A program made the translations under genes and the position numbers. Shown here one piece after another: positions 42,444-51,903 of a DNA stretch of 64,000 bases (the stretch's first letter is position 1; each line of letters opens with the position of its first letter). Origin of the DNA: Streptomyces sp. SID13726. Lineage in GTDB: Bacteria > Actinomycetota > Actinomycetes > Streptomycetales > Streptomycetaceae. Under the pieces are notes generated by a model, which worked only from the letters and a program-made list of their open reading frames with translations, was not told where the DNA came from and made no database searches. The DNA lies in contig NZ_JAAGLY010000007.1 of NCBI RefSeq assembly GCF_010548375.1, positions 1 through 64,000 on the forward strand, written 5' to 3'.

Positions 42444-42465
42444 GTTGTTACCCACAAGTATTAAC
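42444..42465. promoter_or_regulatory. AT-rich operator-like element upstream of the desaturase
   Basis: GTTGTTACCC then ACAAGTATTAAC is an imperfect dyad (GTT...AAC; TTAC...GTAT) 39 bases before the desaturase start on the minus strand, in an otherwise GC-rich gap. The TTACCnACAAGTA core is reminiscent of lipid-gene operators of the TTACnnnnnAGTAA type. No regulator is assigned. Confidence 0.35.
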
Positions 42466-42566
42466 GGTGGTATGCGCTTGCTTCTTGGTGATCTCCGCCA
42501 AGGGCGACCGCCGAGCACAGCCGCAAAGGAGAGCCGAGGGCAGCCACGGAGAGGGGCCCCTCCCCG

Positions 42567-43280
42567 TCAGCCGACCCCCGCCGCCCCCAGCAGCGACCCC
42601 ACCGCATACGTGACCCCCATCGCCAGCAGCCCGCCGACGACGTTCCGGACCACCGCGCGCCCCGCGTCCGCCGAACCCAGCCGGGCGCTGCTCCAGCCGG
42701 TGAGCACCAGTGCGCCCACCACCGAGACCACCGTCACCGGGACCCGCCAGTCCGACGGCGGGAGCACGATCGCGAGCAGGGGCAGGAGCGCTCCCGCGGT
42801 GAACGCCAGGAAGCTCGCCCAGGCCGCGTGCCACGGGTTGGTGAGGGCGTCCGGGTCGATACCGAGCTCCACGCGCGCGTGGGCCCGCAGCGCGTCACGC
42901 TCCGTCAATTGTTCGGCCGCCTCGCGGGCCACGTCACGGGAGAGCCCGCGCTCCTCCAGAAGCTCCGTCAACTCCTGGAGTTCCGCCTCGGGTTGTTCAC
43001 GCAACTCGCGCTTCTCCACCGCCAGCGCGGCCTTCTCGGAGTCGCGCTGGGTGGAGACGGACACGTACTCGCCGGCCGCCATGGACATCGAGCCCGCCAG
43101 CAGCCCGGCCAGACCCGCCGTCAGAAGTGCCGACCGGTCGCTCGTCGCGCCGGCCACGCCGACGACCAGTCCCGCCGTGGAGACGATGCCGTCGTTGGCG
43201 CCGAGGACGGCGGCGCGCAGCCAGTTGAGGCGGGTGCCCAGCGCGCCGCCGTGGGACTCGTCGTGCGTCGGTTCGGTCAC
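42567..43280 (-). CDS. VIT1/CCC1-family iron/manganese transporter
   Basis: 237 residues. DGIVSTAGLVVGVAGA near residue 30 and SMAAGEYVSVSTQRDSEKA near 70 are the two VIT signatures; a charged helical metal-binding domain (ELREQPEAELQELTELLEER) lies between spans 2 and 3, and three more spans follow. In plants and yeast these export ferrous iron or manganese into vacuoles; bacterial members likely detoxify iron or manganese. GTG start at 43280. Divergent from the nuclease gene. Confidence 0.93.
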   Translation of the reverse strand: MTEPTHDESHGGALGTRLNWLRAAVLGANDGIVSTAGLVVGVAGATSDRSALLTAGLAGLLAGSMSMAAGEYVSVSTQRDSEKAALAVEKRELREQPEAELQELTELLEERGLSRDVAREAAEQLTERDALRAHARVELGIDPDALTNPWHAAWASFLAFTAGALLPLLAIVLPPSDWRVPVTVVSVVGALVLTGWSSARLGSADAGRAVVRNVVGGLLAMGVTYAVGSLLGAAGVG

Positions 43281-43368
43281 CTCCGGAGGATCGCACCCCG
43301 GCCGTCTGGAGCCCGGTACCGACGCCGCGGTGAGGGACTGTCAGTCGCGGCCCGTATCCTCAGGGACC

Positions 43369-44352
43369 ATGCTCGAAGACCGGACGACCGCAGCGTCCTC
43401 CCCCACAGCGTGGCCGACCGCGTATCCGCTGGGATACGCGGTCGTCGACGTGGAGACCACCGGCCTGGCCCGCGACGACCGGATAATCTCCGCGGCCGTC
43501 TACCGCCTCGACGCCCGCGGCGAGGTCGAGGACCACTGGTACACGCTGGTCAATCCGGAGCGCGACCCGGGCCCGGTGTGGATCCACGGTCTGACGAGTG
43601 AAGTGCTGGAGGGCGCGCCCCTGTTCGAGGACATCGCCGAGGAGTTCTCGGCCCGGCTGGACGGCCGGGTGCTGGTCGCGCACAACGCCGTCTTCGACTG
43701 GCAGATGATCGCCCGCGAGTACGCGCGCGCGAAGCGTGAGGCCCCGGTGCGCCAACGCCTGTGCACCATCGCGCTGTCCAAGGAGCTGAGCCTGCCGCTG
43801 CCCAACCACAAGCTGGAGTCGCTGGCGGCCCACTTCGGCGTCGTACAGCAGCGGGCGCACCACGCGCTCGACGACGCGCGCGTGCTCGCGGAGGCGTTCC
43901 GGCCGAGCCTGCTGGCGGCGGCCGAGCGAAGCGTGCGGCTGCCGCTGCACGAGTGCCGGCCGCTGACCGAGTGGACGGACCGGGCGGTGCCCCGGCAGCC
44001 GGCGGGCTACAACAACTACCGGCCGACCAGTTGGCGGCCCGCGCGCAAGCGGCCCTCGTGCCCCTACCCCAACCCCGGTCGGTTCGAGGACGGCAAGCCG
44101 CTCAAGCAGGGCATGCGGATCGCGTTCTCCGGGGACACCTCGGTCGAGCGCGACCTCCTGGAGGACCGTGCCGTAGAGGCCGGGCTGCATGTCGCCACCA
44201 GCATCTCCCGGCTGACCAGCCTGCTCGTCACCAACGACCCGGACTCGGGCACGTCCAAGGTGGTCAAGGCCCGCCAGTTCGGCACCCCGGTGGTCGACGA
44301 GGCGGCCTTCGGACAGCTCCTCAGGGATGTGGAACCGGCCTCGGAGGGATGA
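43369..44352 (+). CDS. DEDDh exonuclease with C-terminal BRCT domain
   Basis: 327 residues. DnaQ-like 3'-5' exonuclease domain (about 20-185): Asp27/Glu29 in VVDVETTGL, HNAVFDWQM and HHALDDARVLAE complete the DEDDh set. A basic linker (SWRPARKRPSCPYPN) leads to a BRCT-like domain (about 250-320, GMRIAFSGDTSVERDLLEDRA). This layout occurs in actinobacterial repair or proofreading nucleases. The ATG at 43369 gives the short N-terminus typical of the family; the open frame upstream is antisense to the transporter gene. Confidence 0.9.
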   Translation: MLEDRTTAASSPTAWPTAYPLGYAVVDVETTGLARDDRIISAAVYRLDARGEVEDHWYTLVNPERDPGPVWIHGLTSEVLEGAPLFEDIAEEFSARLDGRVLVAHNAVFDWQMIAREYARAKREAPVRQRLCTIALSKELSLPLPNHKLESLAAHFGVVQQRAHHALDDARVLAEAFRPSLLAAAERSVRLPLHECRPLTEWTDRAVPRQPAGYNNYRPTSWRPARKRPSCPYPNPGRFEDGKPLKQGMRIAFSGDTSVERDLLEDRAVEAGLHVATSISRLTSLLVTNDPDSGTSKVVKARQFGTPVVDEAAFGQLLRDVEPASEG

Positions 44353-44431
44353 CCGTACGGACGGGTGATTGCCGTACGACTCGCCCGGCGTCCGCTCGCC
44401 CGGGCGGCACCTACGGCTCACCCTGTGGCGC

Positions 44432-44665
44432 ATGGCGACTTGCGAAGTTTGCGGCAACAACTACGGCATGTCCTTCGAGGTGCACGCGCAGGGCGCGGTG
44501 CACGTCTTCGACTGCTTCTCCTGTGCGATCCACCGGATGGCACCGATCTGCGAGCACTGCCGGGTGCAGATCATCGGACAGGGCGTGGAGGTCGAGGGCC
44601 ACTGGTTCTGCGGCGCGCACTGCGCCCGTGCGGAGGGGAAGGCGGGCATCGTCGACCGGGTGTGA
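44432..44665 (+). CDS. small zinc-ribbon/metallothionein-like protein
   Basis: 77 residues: ATCEVCGNNYG at the N-terminus, VFDCFSCAIHR, APICEHCRVQIIGQG and WFCGAHCARAEG. Nine cysteines in CxxC-type pairs plus His residues form two or more zinc knuckles, LIM- or treble-clef-like; such proteins are annotated as prokaryotic metallothionein or hypothetical in actinobacteria. A cytoplasmic metal- or nucleic-acid-binding role is likely. The ATG at 44432 starts at the first knuckle; an earlier GTG/ATG at 44369 would add 21 residues. Confidence 0.82.
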   Translation: MATCEVCGNNYGMSFEVHAQGAVHVFDCFSCAIHRMAPICEHCRVQIIGQGVEVEGHWFCGAHCARAEGKAGIVDRV

Positions 44666-44713
44666 CCACACCCCTGTGCGAACACCCCGCGGCCCGAGTT
44701 GTACGGTCGTGGG

Positions 44714-45511
44714 GTGTACCGCTTCCTGTTGTCCCGGCAGTGGGTGATCCTCACGCTGGTCGCCCTCCTTCTCATCCCCACGATGATCAGGCTGGGTATC
44801 TGGCAGATGCACCGCTACGAGGAGCGCACCGCGCGCAACCAGCTGGTGACCGACGCGCTGAACGCGAAGCCGGTGCCGGTGGAGGAGATGACCTCGCCGG
44901 GGCACACGGTCACCACCCACGACCGGTACCGCAGGGTAACCGCCAAGGGCCACTTCGACACCTCCGACGAGGTCGTGGTCCGTCGCCGCACCAACTCGGA
45001 CGACGAGGTCGGCTACCACGTGCTGACCCCCTTCGTCCTCGACGACGGCAAGGTGCTGCTGGTCAACCGGGGCTGGATCCCGTCGGACGGCCCGAGCCAG
45101 ACCGCGTTCCCGAAGATCCCCGCTCCTCCCGAGGGCGAGATCACCGTCACCGGGCGCCTGATGCCCGACGAGACGACCGCGGCGAGCGGCATCAAGAACC
45201 TCAAGGGGCTGCCGGCCCGGCAGGTCATGCTGATCAACAGCGAGCAGGAGGCCGCGCGGCTCGGCAAGACCGTACTCGGCGGCTACATCGCGCAGACCGC
45301 CCCGGACCCCAGGGGCGACTCCCCCGAGCTGATCGGCGGCAACCCCGGCAAGGAGGACGCCGCCCTGAACTACGCCTACGCCTATCAGTGGTGGCTGTTC
45401 GCCCTCGGTGTCCCGGTCGGCTGGGTGATCCTGGTCCGCCGCGAGCTGCGCGACCGCCGGGCGAAGGCGTCCGAGAACGCCACGGCGGAGGCGGAACCGG
45501 CCGCGGTGTGA
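44714..45511 (+). CDS. SURF1-family cytochrome oxidase biogenesis protein
   Basis: 265 residues with two spans, one at each end (WVILTLVALLLIPTMIRLGIW; WWLFALGVPVGWVILVRREL), and an external domain between, the SURF1 layout. Blocks GIWQMHRYEERTARN, VTAKGHFD and VLLVNRGWIPSD are conserved. SURF1 supplies haem a to the aa3-type oxidase. The GTG at 44714 is preceded by TACGGT and exactly 6 bases, so the mRNA may be leaderless; no ribosome-binding site is seen. Confidence 0.93.
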   Translation: MYRFLLSRQWVILTLVALLLIPTMIRLGIWQMHRYEERTARNQLVTDALNAKPVPVEEMTSPGHTVTTHDRYRRVTAKGHFDTSDEVVVRRRTNSDDEVGYHVLTPFVLDDGKVLLVNRGWIPSDGPSQTAFPKIPAPPEGEITVTGRLMPDETTAASGIKNLKGLPARQVMLINSEQEAARLGKTVLGGYIAQTAPDPRGDSPELIGGNPGKEDAALNYAYAYQWWLFALGVPVGWVILVRRELRDRRAKASENATAEAEPAAV

Positions 45512-45559
45512 CGCGACGGCCCGGCGGCCCGGCCGGCCGCGGGGACGCACCCCGACACC

Positions 45560-46486
45560 TCACCTCCGGTGGCGGTCCCGCCAGTACAGGAACGTGCGCT
45601 CCGGCTCGGGCAGCAGCTCCCACGGATGCGCGGTCATATGGCGGCCGATCCGCCGGAACACCGGTGCCGCGTCGGCCGGGCGGTGGGTGCGGACCAGGGC
45701 GAACGCCAGGATGTTGAGGTCGGCGACCACCTCGGCGTGCGGGGCCGCGGCGGTATGGAACCAGCCGGTCAAGGCGTGCTCGATCTCGTCGGCGGCCCGG
45801 GGTTCGTTCCAGTGGCCGTCGGCTCCCAGCAGCATCTGCCGCTGCCGGTGCGCCACGAGTTCGACGCGGGCCGCCACGGGCAGCAGGGCGAGCGGTGAAC
45901 CGTGGGGCGCGCAGGCCGCGCCCTGGTGGGCGAAGTCGGTCATGTCGGCGACCGAGCCGTGTCCGCGCGGGGACAGATAGCGCAGCAGCCGGTGGTAGGC
46001 GCCGCGGTGGCACGGGGCCCGGGTGACGGCCTCGGTCCACACGGGTACGGCGTCCCGCGTCGGCACGGCGTGGGTGTACATCAGGTCCAGGAGGGCCAGC
46101 CAGGGCGTCGGGTCCTCGGGGCACGCCCCGGCGGCACGCAGACAGGCCCGCTCGGCCTCCTTCACGACGGCCCAGGTGCCGGCCGAGGCCCGGCGGGCAC
46201 AGGCCCTCAGCACCAACGCGTCCCCGTCTCCGGGCCGGTCCGCGATCCACCGCTCGCACACCGTCGCCGGCAACCGGTCCGCCAGCACCGACATCCGGTG
46301 CCACCTGCGGTCCCAGTCCCGCCCGGTGGCCCGCAGCAGCTCGGCGACCGGCTGCCAGGGCGGACGGCTGGAGCCCGCGCCGAGACCGTGCGACTGGAGC
46401 GTGGGCCGGAGTTCGGCCAGGGTCGCGTGCAGGGCGTCGTCGTCGAGGGCGGGGCGGGTGAGGAGGGCGGGGCGGCGTCTGAGCAT
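45560..46486 (-). CDS. TPR-like helical protein of unknown function
   Basis: 308 residues, largely alpha-helical, with repeats resembling tetratricopeptide hairpins (DGDALVLRACARRASAGTWA; PTPWLALLDLMYTHA; RTHRPADAAPVFRRIGRHM). Similar proteins are common and often multi-copy in Streptomyces, annotated as hypothetical. No enzymatic motif. The ATG at 46486 lies directly beside an 8-base tandem repeat; an alternative ATG at 46615 would translate through that repeat, adding 43 residues. Neither start has a strong ribosome-binding site. Confidence 0.78.
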   Translation of the reverse strand: MLRRRPALLTRPALDDDALHATLAELRPTLQSHGLGAGSSRPPWQPVAELLRATGRDWDRRWHRMSVLADRLPATVCERWIADRPGDGDALVLRACARRASAGTWAVVKEAERACLRAAGACPEDPTPWLALLDLMYTHAVPTRDAVPVWTEAVTRAPCHRGAYHRLLRYLSPRGHGSVADMTDFAHQGAACAPHGSPLALLPVAARVELVAHRQRQMLLGADGHWNEPRAADEIEHALTGWFHTAAAPHAEVVADLNILAFALVRTHRPADAAPVFRRIGRHMTAHPWELLPEPERTFLYWRDRHRR

Positions 46487-46492
46487 CTCGAT

Positions 46493-46573
46493 CCCGAAGT
46501 CACGTGGTCCCGGAAGTCCGGAAGTCCCGAAGTTCCGAAGTCCGGAAATCTCAAAGTCCCGAAGTCCCGAAGG
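46493..46573. repeat. 8-bp tandem repeat (CCCGAAGT) array
   Basis: About ten copies of an 8-base unit, CCCGAAGT, with variants CCGGAAGT, TCCGAAGT, CCGGAAAT, CTCAAAGT and CCCGAAGG, run without break apart from one diverged unit (CACGTGGT). The array begins 7 bases upstream of the TPR-like start codon. Unit length is not a multiple of three. Confidence 0.9.
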
Positions 46574-46580
46574 CGAGAGG

Positions 46581-46653
46581 GGATCGCGGACACGCAGGCC
46601 CCCGCGATCCCACATGAAGGCGCGGGCCCCTCGCGGACACGCAGCCCCCGCGA
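46581..46653. repeat. two hairpins sharing a 14-base direct repeat
   Basis: GGATCGCGG/CCGCGATCC (46581-46610) and TCGCGG/CCGCGA (46631-46653) each enclose ACACGCAG; TCGCGGACACGCAG occurs in both. They follow the stop of the YbdD-like gene and may terminate the cstA operon. Confidence 0.6.
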
Positions 46654-46675
46654 CTCCCCCTGAACAACGTCGGCG

Positions 46676-46890
46676 TCAGCAGCAGCGCCCCTGCGGATGA
46701 GCCTCCCGGTGCCGTGCCCGCAGCACCTGGTACTCCCGCCGCGTCGGCACCGGAGCGCGCGGATGGTGCCGCAGATGCCGAGCGCAGTAGCGGTCGTACT
46801 CCGCCTCCCCGGTCAGCTCCCGCAGATACCACCGGACGGCCCGCCCCCACCGCCGTACGGCAGAGACCGCCGCCGTGGCCACGGTCACCG

Positions 46891-46894
<4 letters not shown>
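46676..46894 (-). CDS. YbdD/YjiX-family small protein
   Basis: 72 residues, with the family pattern RWYLRELTGEAEYDRYCARH near the middle and a HHPRAPVPTRREYQVLR segment, ending in a Cys pair. YbdD-type proteins are encoded directly after CstA or BtsT and are small partners of these peptide/pyruvate transporters. The ATG overlaps the cstA stop (ATGA), which fixes the start and implies coupled translation. Confidence 0.9.
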
Positions 46895-49041
<2,147 letters not shown>

Positions 49042-49095
49042 GGCGGCTCCTCACCGAAAGCGGTGCATGACAGGACGGTGCAAGATCAGAACGGC

Positions 49096-49311
49096 TCAGC
49101 GACGATGTCGGTCCGACAGCGCATACGCGGCGAGCAGACACAGACCGCACCCCGGCACCCAGGCGAGCTGGTACCAGTAGAAGAACGGCGTGCCCGCCAG
49201 GCGCGGCTCCGCACCGGCGTACATCGGGACCCACAGCAGTCCGGCGGCGGGGACGAGCAGCAGTACGGCGATCGCGACGCGCCGTAGCCGGTGATGACCG
49301 GTCCGTGCCAT
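49096..49311 (-). CDS. DUF3311 small membrane protein
   Basis: 71 residues with two spans (VAIAVLLLVPAAGLLWVPMY; LAWVPGCGLCLLAAYAL) and the DUF3311 core RLAGTPFFYWYQLAWVP. These proteins are normally encoded on the same strand directly before an SSS-family symporter; here the symporter (49488) is on the opposite strand and cstA follows instead. The ATG at 49311 lacks a strong ribosome-binding site. It may assist either transporter. Confidence 0.88.
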   Translation of the reverse strand: MARTGHHRLRRVAIAVLLLVPAAGLLWVPMYAGAEPRLAGTPFFYWYQLAWVPGCGLCLLAAYALSDRHRR

Positions 49312-49431
49312 GACCTGCGCTCCTCTCCCCATCGCTGTCGGTCTGTGCAAGAGTTGCCCACCCCCCGCGGACGGTTGACAGCGAATTCCGGGGAGATTTC
49401 CCGCCGATGCCCGTCATCCGAACCGGCGGCC

Positions 49432-49448
49432 CGCGCAACTAATGCGCG
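49432..49448. promoter_or_regulatory. palindrome upstream of the SSS symporter
   Basis: CGCGCA-ACTAA-TGCGCG, a perfect 6-5-6 inverted repeat 40 bases before the symporter start in the divergent gap. A TTGACA hexamer at 49374-49379 lies upstream. The position fits a repressor site. Confidence 0.4.
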
Positions 49449-49487
49449 AGGGCACAGACACCTTCAGGGACACCAAGGACGGTGACC

Positions 49488-51020
49488 ATGGCCGACGGCG
49501 CCATGACCACGACGTTCCTCGCCGTGATCGGCGGGGCGTCGCTGCTCGCCGTGACCGCGCGCCGGCTGCGCCCGAGCGACCGGCTGCCGTCCCTGGAGGG
49601 CTGGGCGCTGGCCGACCGCAGCCTCGGCCCGGTGTGGACCTGGCTGCTGCTGGGCGGCACGATCTTCACCGCGTACACCTTCACCGCGGTACCGGGTCTC
49701 GCGTACGGCAACGGCGGCGCCGCCTTCTTCGCGGTGCCGTACACGGTGATCGTCTGCCCGATCGCCTTCGTGCTGCTCAGCCGCCTGGGCGAGGTGGCCC
49801 GACGGCACGGCTACATCACCGCCGCCGACTTCGTGCGCGGCCGGTACGGTTCGGCGCCGCTCGCCCTGGTGGTCGCGCTCACCGGGATCCTGGCGACGAT
49901 GCCGTACCTGGCGCTCCAGCTGCTCGGGATACGGGCCGTGCTGACCGCCGGGGGCGTGTATCCGAAGGGCGCGACCGGCGACCTGGTGATGGTGGCGCTG
50001 TTCGCGGGGCTCGCGGTGGCCACCTACCGGCACGGACTGCGGGCGCCCACCGTGATCTCCGCGCTCAAGGCGGTCGCGGTGTTCGTCTCGCTCACCGCCG
50101 TGACCTGGCTGGTCCTGGAGCGGCTCGGCGGACCGGGCGCGGTGTTCGACGGAGCCGCCGAACGCCTCGGCGGACCCGCCCTGCTCCTCTCCCCCGACCA
50201 GCAGCCCGCCTACGCCACCCTCGCCCTCGGCTCCGCGCTCGCCCTGCTGATGTACCCGCACGTCCTGACCGCCGGGTTCGCCGCCGACAGCCCCCGCACC
50301 CTGCGCAAGGTCGCCGTCGCCCTGCCCGCCTGGACGGGGCTGCTCGCGCTCTTCGGGTTCCTCGGGATCGCGGCGCTCGCGGAGGGGGTGCGGGCGCCGG
50401 AGGGGGGCGCCGAGACGGCCGTACCGATGCTGGTGGACCGGCTGATGCCGGGGCCGCTGGCCGGGCTGGTGTTCGGCGCGATCACCGTCGGGGCGCTGGT
50501 CCCGGCGGCGGTGATGTCGATCGCGGCGGCCACCAGCTTCGTCCGCAACGTGTACGTCGAGTACGTGCACCCCACGGCCACGCCCAAGCGGCAGGTGCGG
50601 ATCGCCAAGGCGGTGTCCCTGACGGCGAAGGTGGGCGCGGTGGCGTTCGTGTTCGGGCTGCGCGACCAGGACGCGATCAACCTCCAGCTGCTCGGCGGGG
50701 TCTGGATCCTCCAGATCTTCCCGGCCGTCGCCGTGGGCCTGTTCACCGGGCGGCTGCATCCGCGGGCGCTGCTCGCCGGGTGGGCGGCGGGCATGCTGTC
50801 CGGCACCTTCCTCGTCGTCCGCGAGGGGTTCTCGACGATCGGCGCCGGTCCTTTCCAGATCTACGCCGGTCTCGTCGCCCTTCTCCTCAACCTGGCCGTC
50901 GCCCTGGCCGGGACCGCGGCCCTCGAACGGCTCGGCGTCCCGCGCGGCGCCGACCTGACCGACCTACCGTCGCGCCTGACCGTCAGGCGGCGCCCCGAGA
51001 CGGGAGCGAACAACCCGTGA
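49488..51020 (+). CDS. sodium:solute symporter (SSS family), MctP-like
   Basis: 510 residues with about 13 spans; LEGWALADRSLGPVWTWLLLG near residue 36 and ALALLMYPHVLTAGFAADSP near 250 belong to the monocarboxylate/pantothenate branch. Substrate unknown, perhaps short monocarboxylates, as for DUF3311-linked symporters. The ATG at 49488 has AAGGA 8 bases upstream. The stop overlaps the start of the sigma-factor gene (GTGA), an unusual partner. Confidence 0.9.
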   Translation: MADGAMTTTFLAVIGGASLLAVTARRLRPSDRLPSLEGWALADRSLGPVWTWLLLGGTIFTAYTFTAVPGLAYGNGGAAFFAVPYTVIVCPIAFVLLSRLGEVARRHGYITAADFVRGRYGSAPLALVVALTGILATMPYLALQLLGIRAVLTAGGVYPKGATGDLVMVALFAGLAVATYRHGLRAPTVISALKAVAVFVSLTAVTWLVLERLGGPGAVFDGAAERLGGPALLLSPDQQPAYATLALGSALALLMYPHVLTAGFAADSPRTLRKVAVALPAWTGLLALFGFLGIAALAEGVRAPEGGAETAVPMLVDRLMPGPLAGLVFGAITVGALVPAAVMSIAAATSFVRNVYVEYVHPTATPKRQVRIAKAVSLTAKVGAVAFVFGLRDQDAINLQLLGGVWILQIFPAVAVGLFTGRLHPRALLAGWAAGMLSGTFLVVREGFSTIGAGPFQIYAGLVALLLNLAVALAGTAALERLGVPRGADLTDLPSRLTVRRRPETGANNP

Positions 51021-51586
51021 GACAGCATCTGAGACACGGCACCCCCGTACCCGTCCCGCTCGCCCCCGCGGCGGCGGACCCGGCCGAGCTGGAGCGCGAG
51101 GCCGGTGTGGCCCGCCTGTTCGAGCTGCACTACGCGTCGATGCTCCGCCTCGCCGTGCTGCTCGGCGCGGACGACCCGGAGAACGTGGTCGCCGAGGCGT
51201 ACTACCAGATCTACCGGAAGTGGCGGCGGCTCAGGGACACCGAGGCGGCCGAGGCCTATCTGCGCTCCACGGTCTGCAATCTGACCCGGATGCGGATACG
51301 GCACCTCCAGGTGGCCCGCAAGCACGTCGAGAACCCCCCTGCGAGAGCGGACGAACTCGTCGCCTCCGCCGAGAGCACCGCCCTCCTCCACGACGACCAG
51401 CGCGTCCTCATCGACGCGCTCCAGCAGCTGCCCGCCCGGCAGCGCGAGGCGCTGGTGCTGCGGCACTGGCTCGGGCTGAAGGAGAGCGAGATCGCCTCGG
51501 CGATGGGCATCTCCTGCGGCTCGGTGAAGACCCACACGGCACGCGGCCTCGCCGCCCTGACCCAGGCGATGGAGGCCCGGCGATGA
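51017..51586 (+). CDS. SigE-family ECF-type RNA polymerase sigma factor
   Basis: 189 residues. Region 2 is LFELHYASMLRLAVLLGADD then VVAEAYYQIYRKWRRLRD; region 4 is ALQQLPARQREALVLRHWLGL with the helix-turn-helix ESEIASAMGISCGSVKTHTARGL. It resembles the actinobacterial SigE-family group that lacks a classical zinc anti-sigma partner. The GTG overlaps the symporter stop and the 3' end overlaps the next gene, a short membrane protein that could act as its regulator. Target promoters unknown. Confidence 0.92.
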   Translation: MRQHLRHGTPVPVPLAPAAADPAELEREAGVARLFELHYASMLRLAVLLGADDPENVVAEAYYQIYRKWRRLRDTEAAEAYLRSTVCNLTRMRIRHLQVARKHVENPPARADELVASAESTALLHDDQRVLIDALQQLPARQREALVLRHWLGLKESEIASAMGISCGSVKTHTARGLAALTQAMEARR

Positions 51587-51870
51587 ACGACACGAGTCCG
51601 GACCGCACCGAGCGCGAACTCCAGGAGGCCCTCGCCGCGCTGGCGGGCGGGGTGCACGCGGCCCCCGACGCCTACCGCACCGCCCGCGGTGAGTGGCTGC
51701 GCCGCGAGCGCCGGCGCCGGCTGGTCCTCGCCGTCCTCATCGCCGTCGTGTTCGCGCTGGCGACCCTGATCGGACTGTGGGTGCTGAACCAGACGCCCGC
51801 CCACTCGGGGGTGATCTTCTCGGGCACCGGAACCGGCACGGCCGCGTCACTCCCCCGGCCGCACCCCTGA
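51583..51870 (+). CDS. single-span membrane protein, candidate regulator of the sigma factor
   Basis: 95 residues: acidic/amphipathic cytoplasmic N-terminus (TERELQEALAALAGGVHAAPD), a basic stop-transfer segment (GEWLRRERRRR), one span (LVLAVLIAVVFALATLIGLWV) and a short external Thr/Ser/Pro tail. The ATGA overlap with the sigma-factor gene and this layout suggest a membrane-bound anti-sigma-like partner, but no anti-sigma motif (HxxxCxxC) is present. Function is inferred from position. Confidence 0.75.
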   Translation: MNDTSPDRTERELQEALAALAGGVHAAPDAYRTARGEWLRRERRRRLVLAVLIAVVFALATLIGLWVLNQTPAHSGVIFSGTGTGTAASLPRPHP

Positions 51871-51903
51871 TTGCCGCCCCGATCAGCCGGGAACCCGCTC
51901 TCC

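Noticed and set aside
46493..46573. 8-bp repeat array as a CRISPR array
   Set aside because: Units are contiguous 8-mers without spacers and no cas genes are nearby.
51583..51870. Classical zinc anti-sigma factor
   Set aside because: No HxxxCxxC motif and no cysteine at all; only position and topology suggest a regulatory role.
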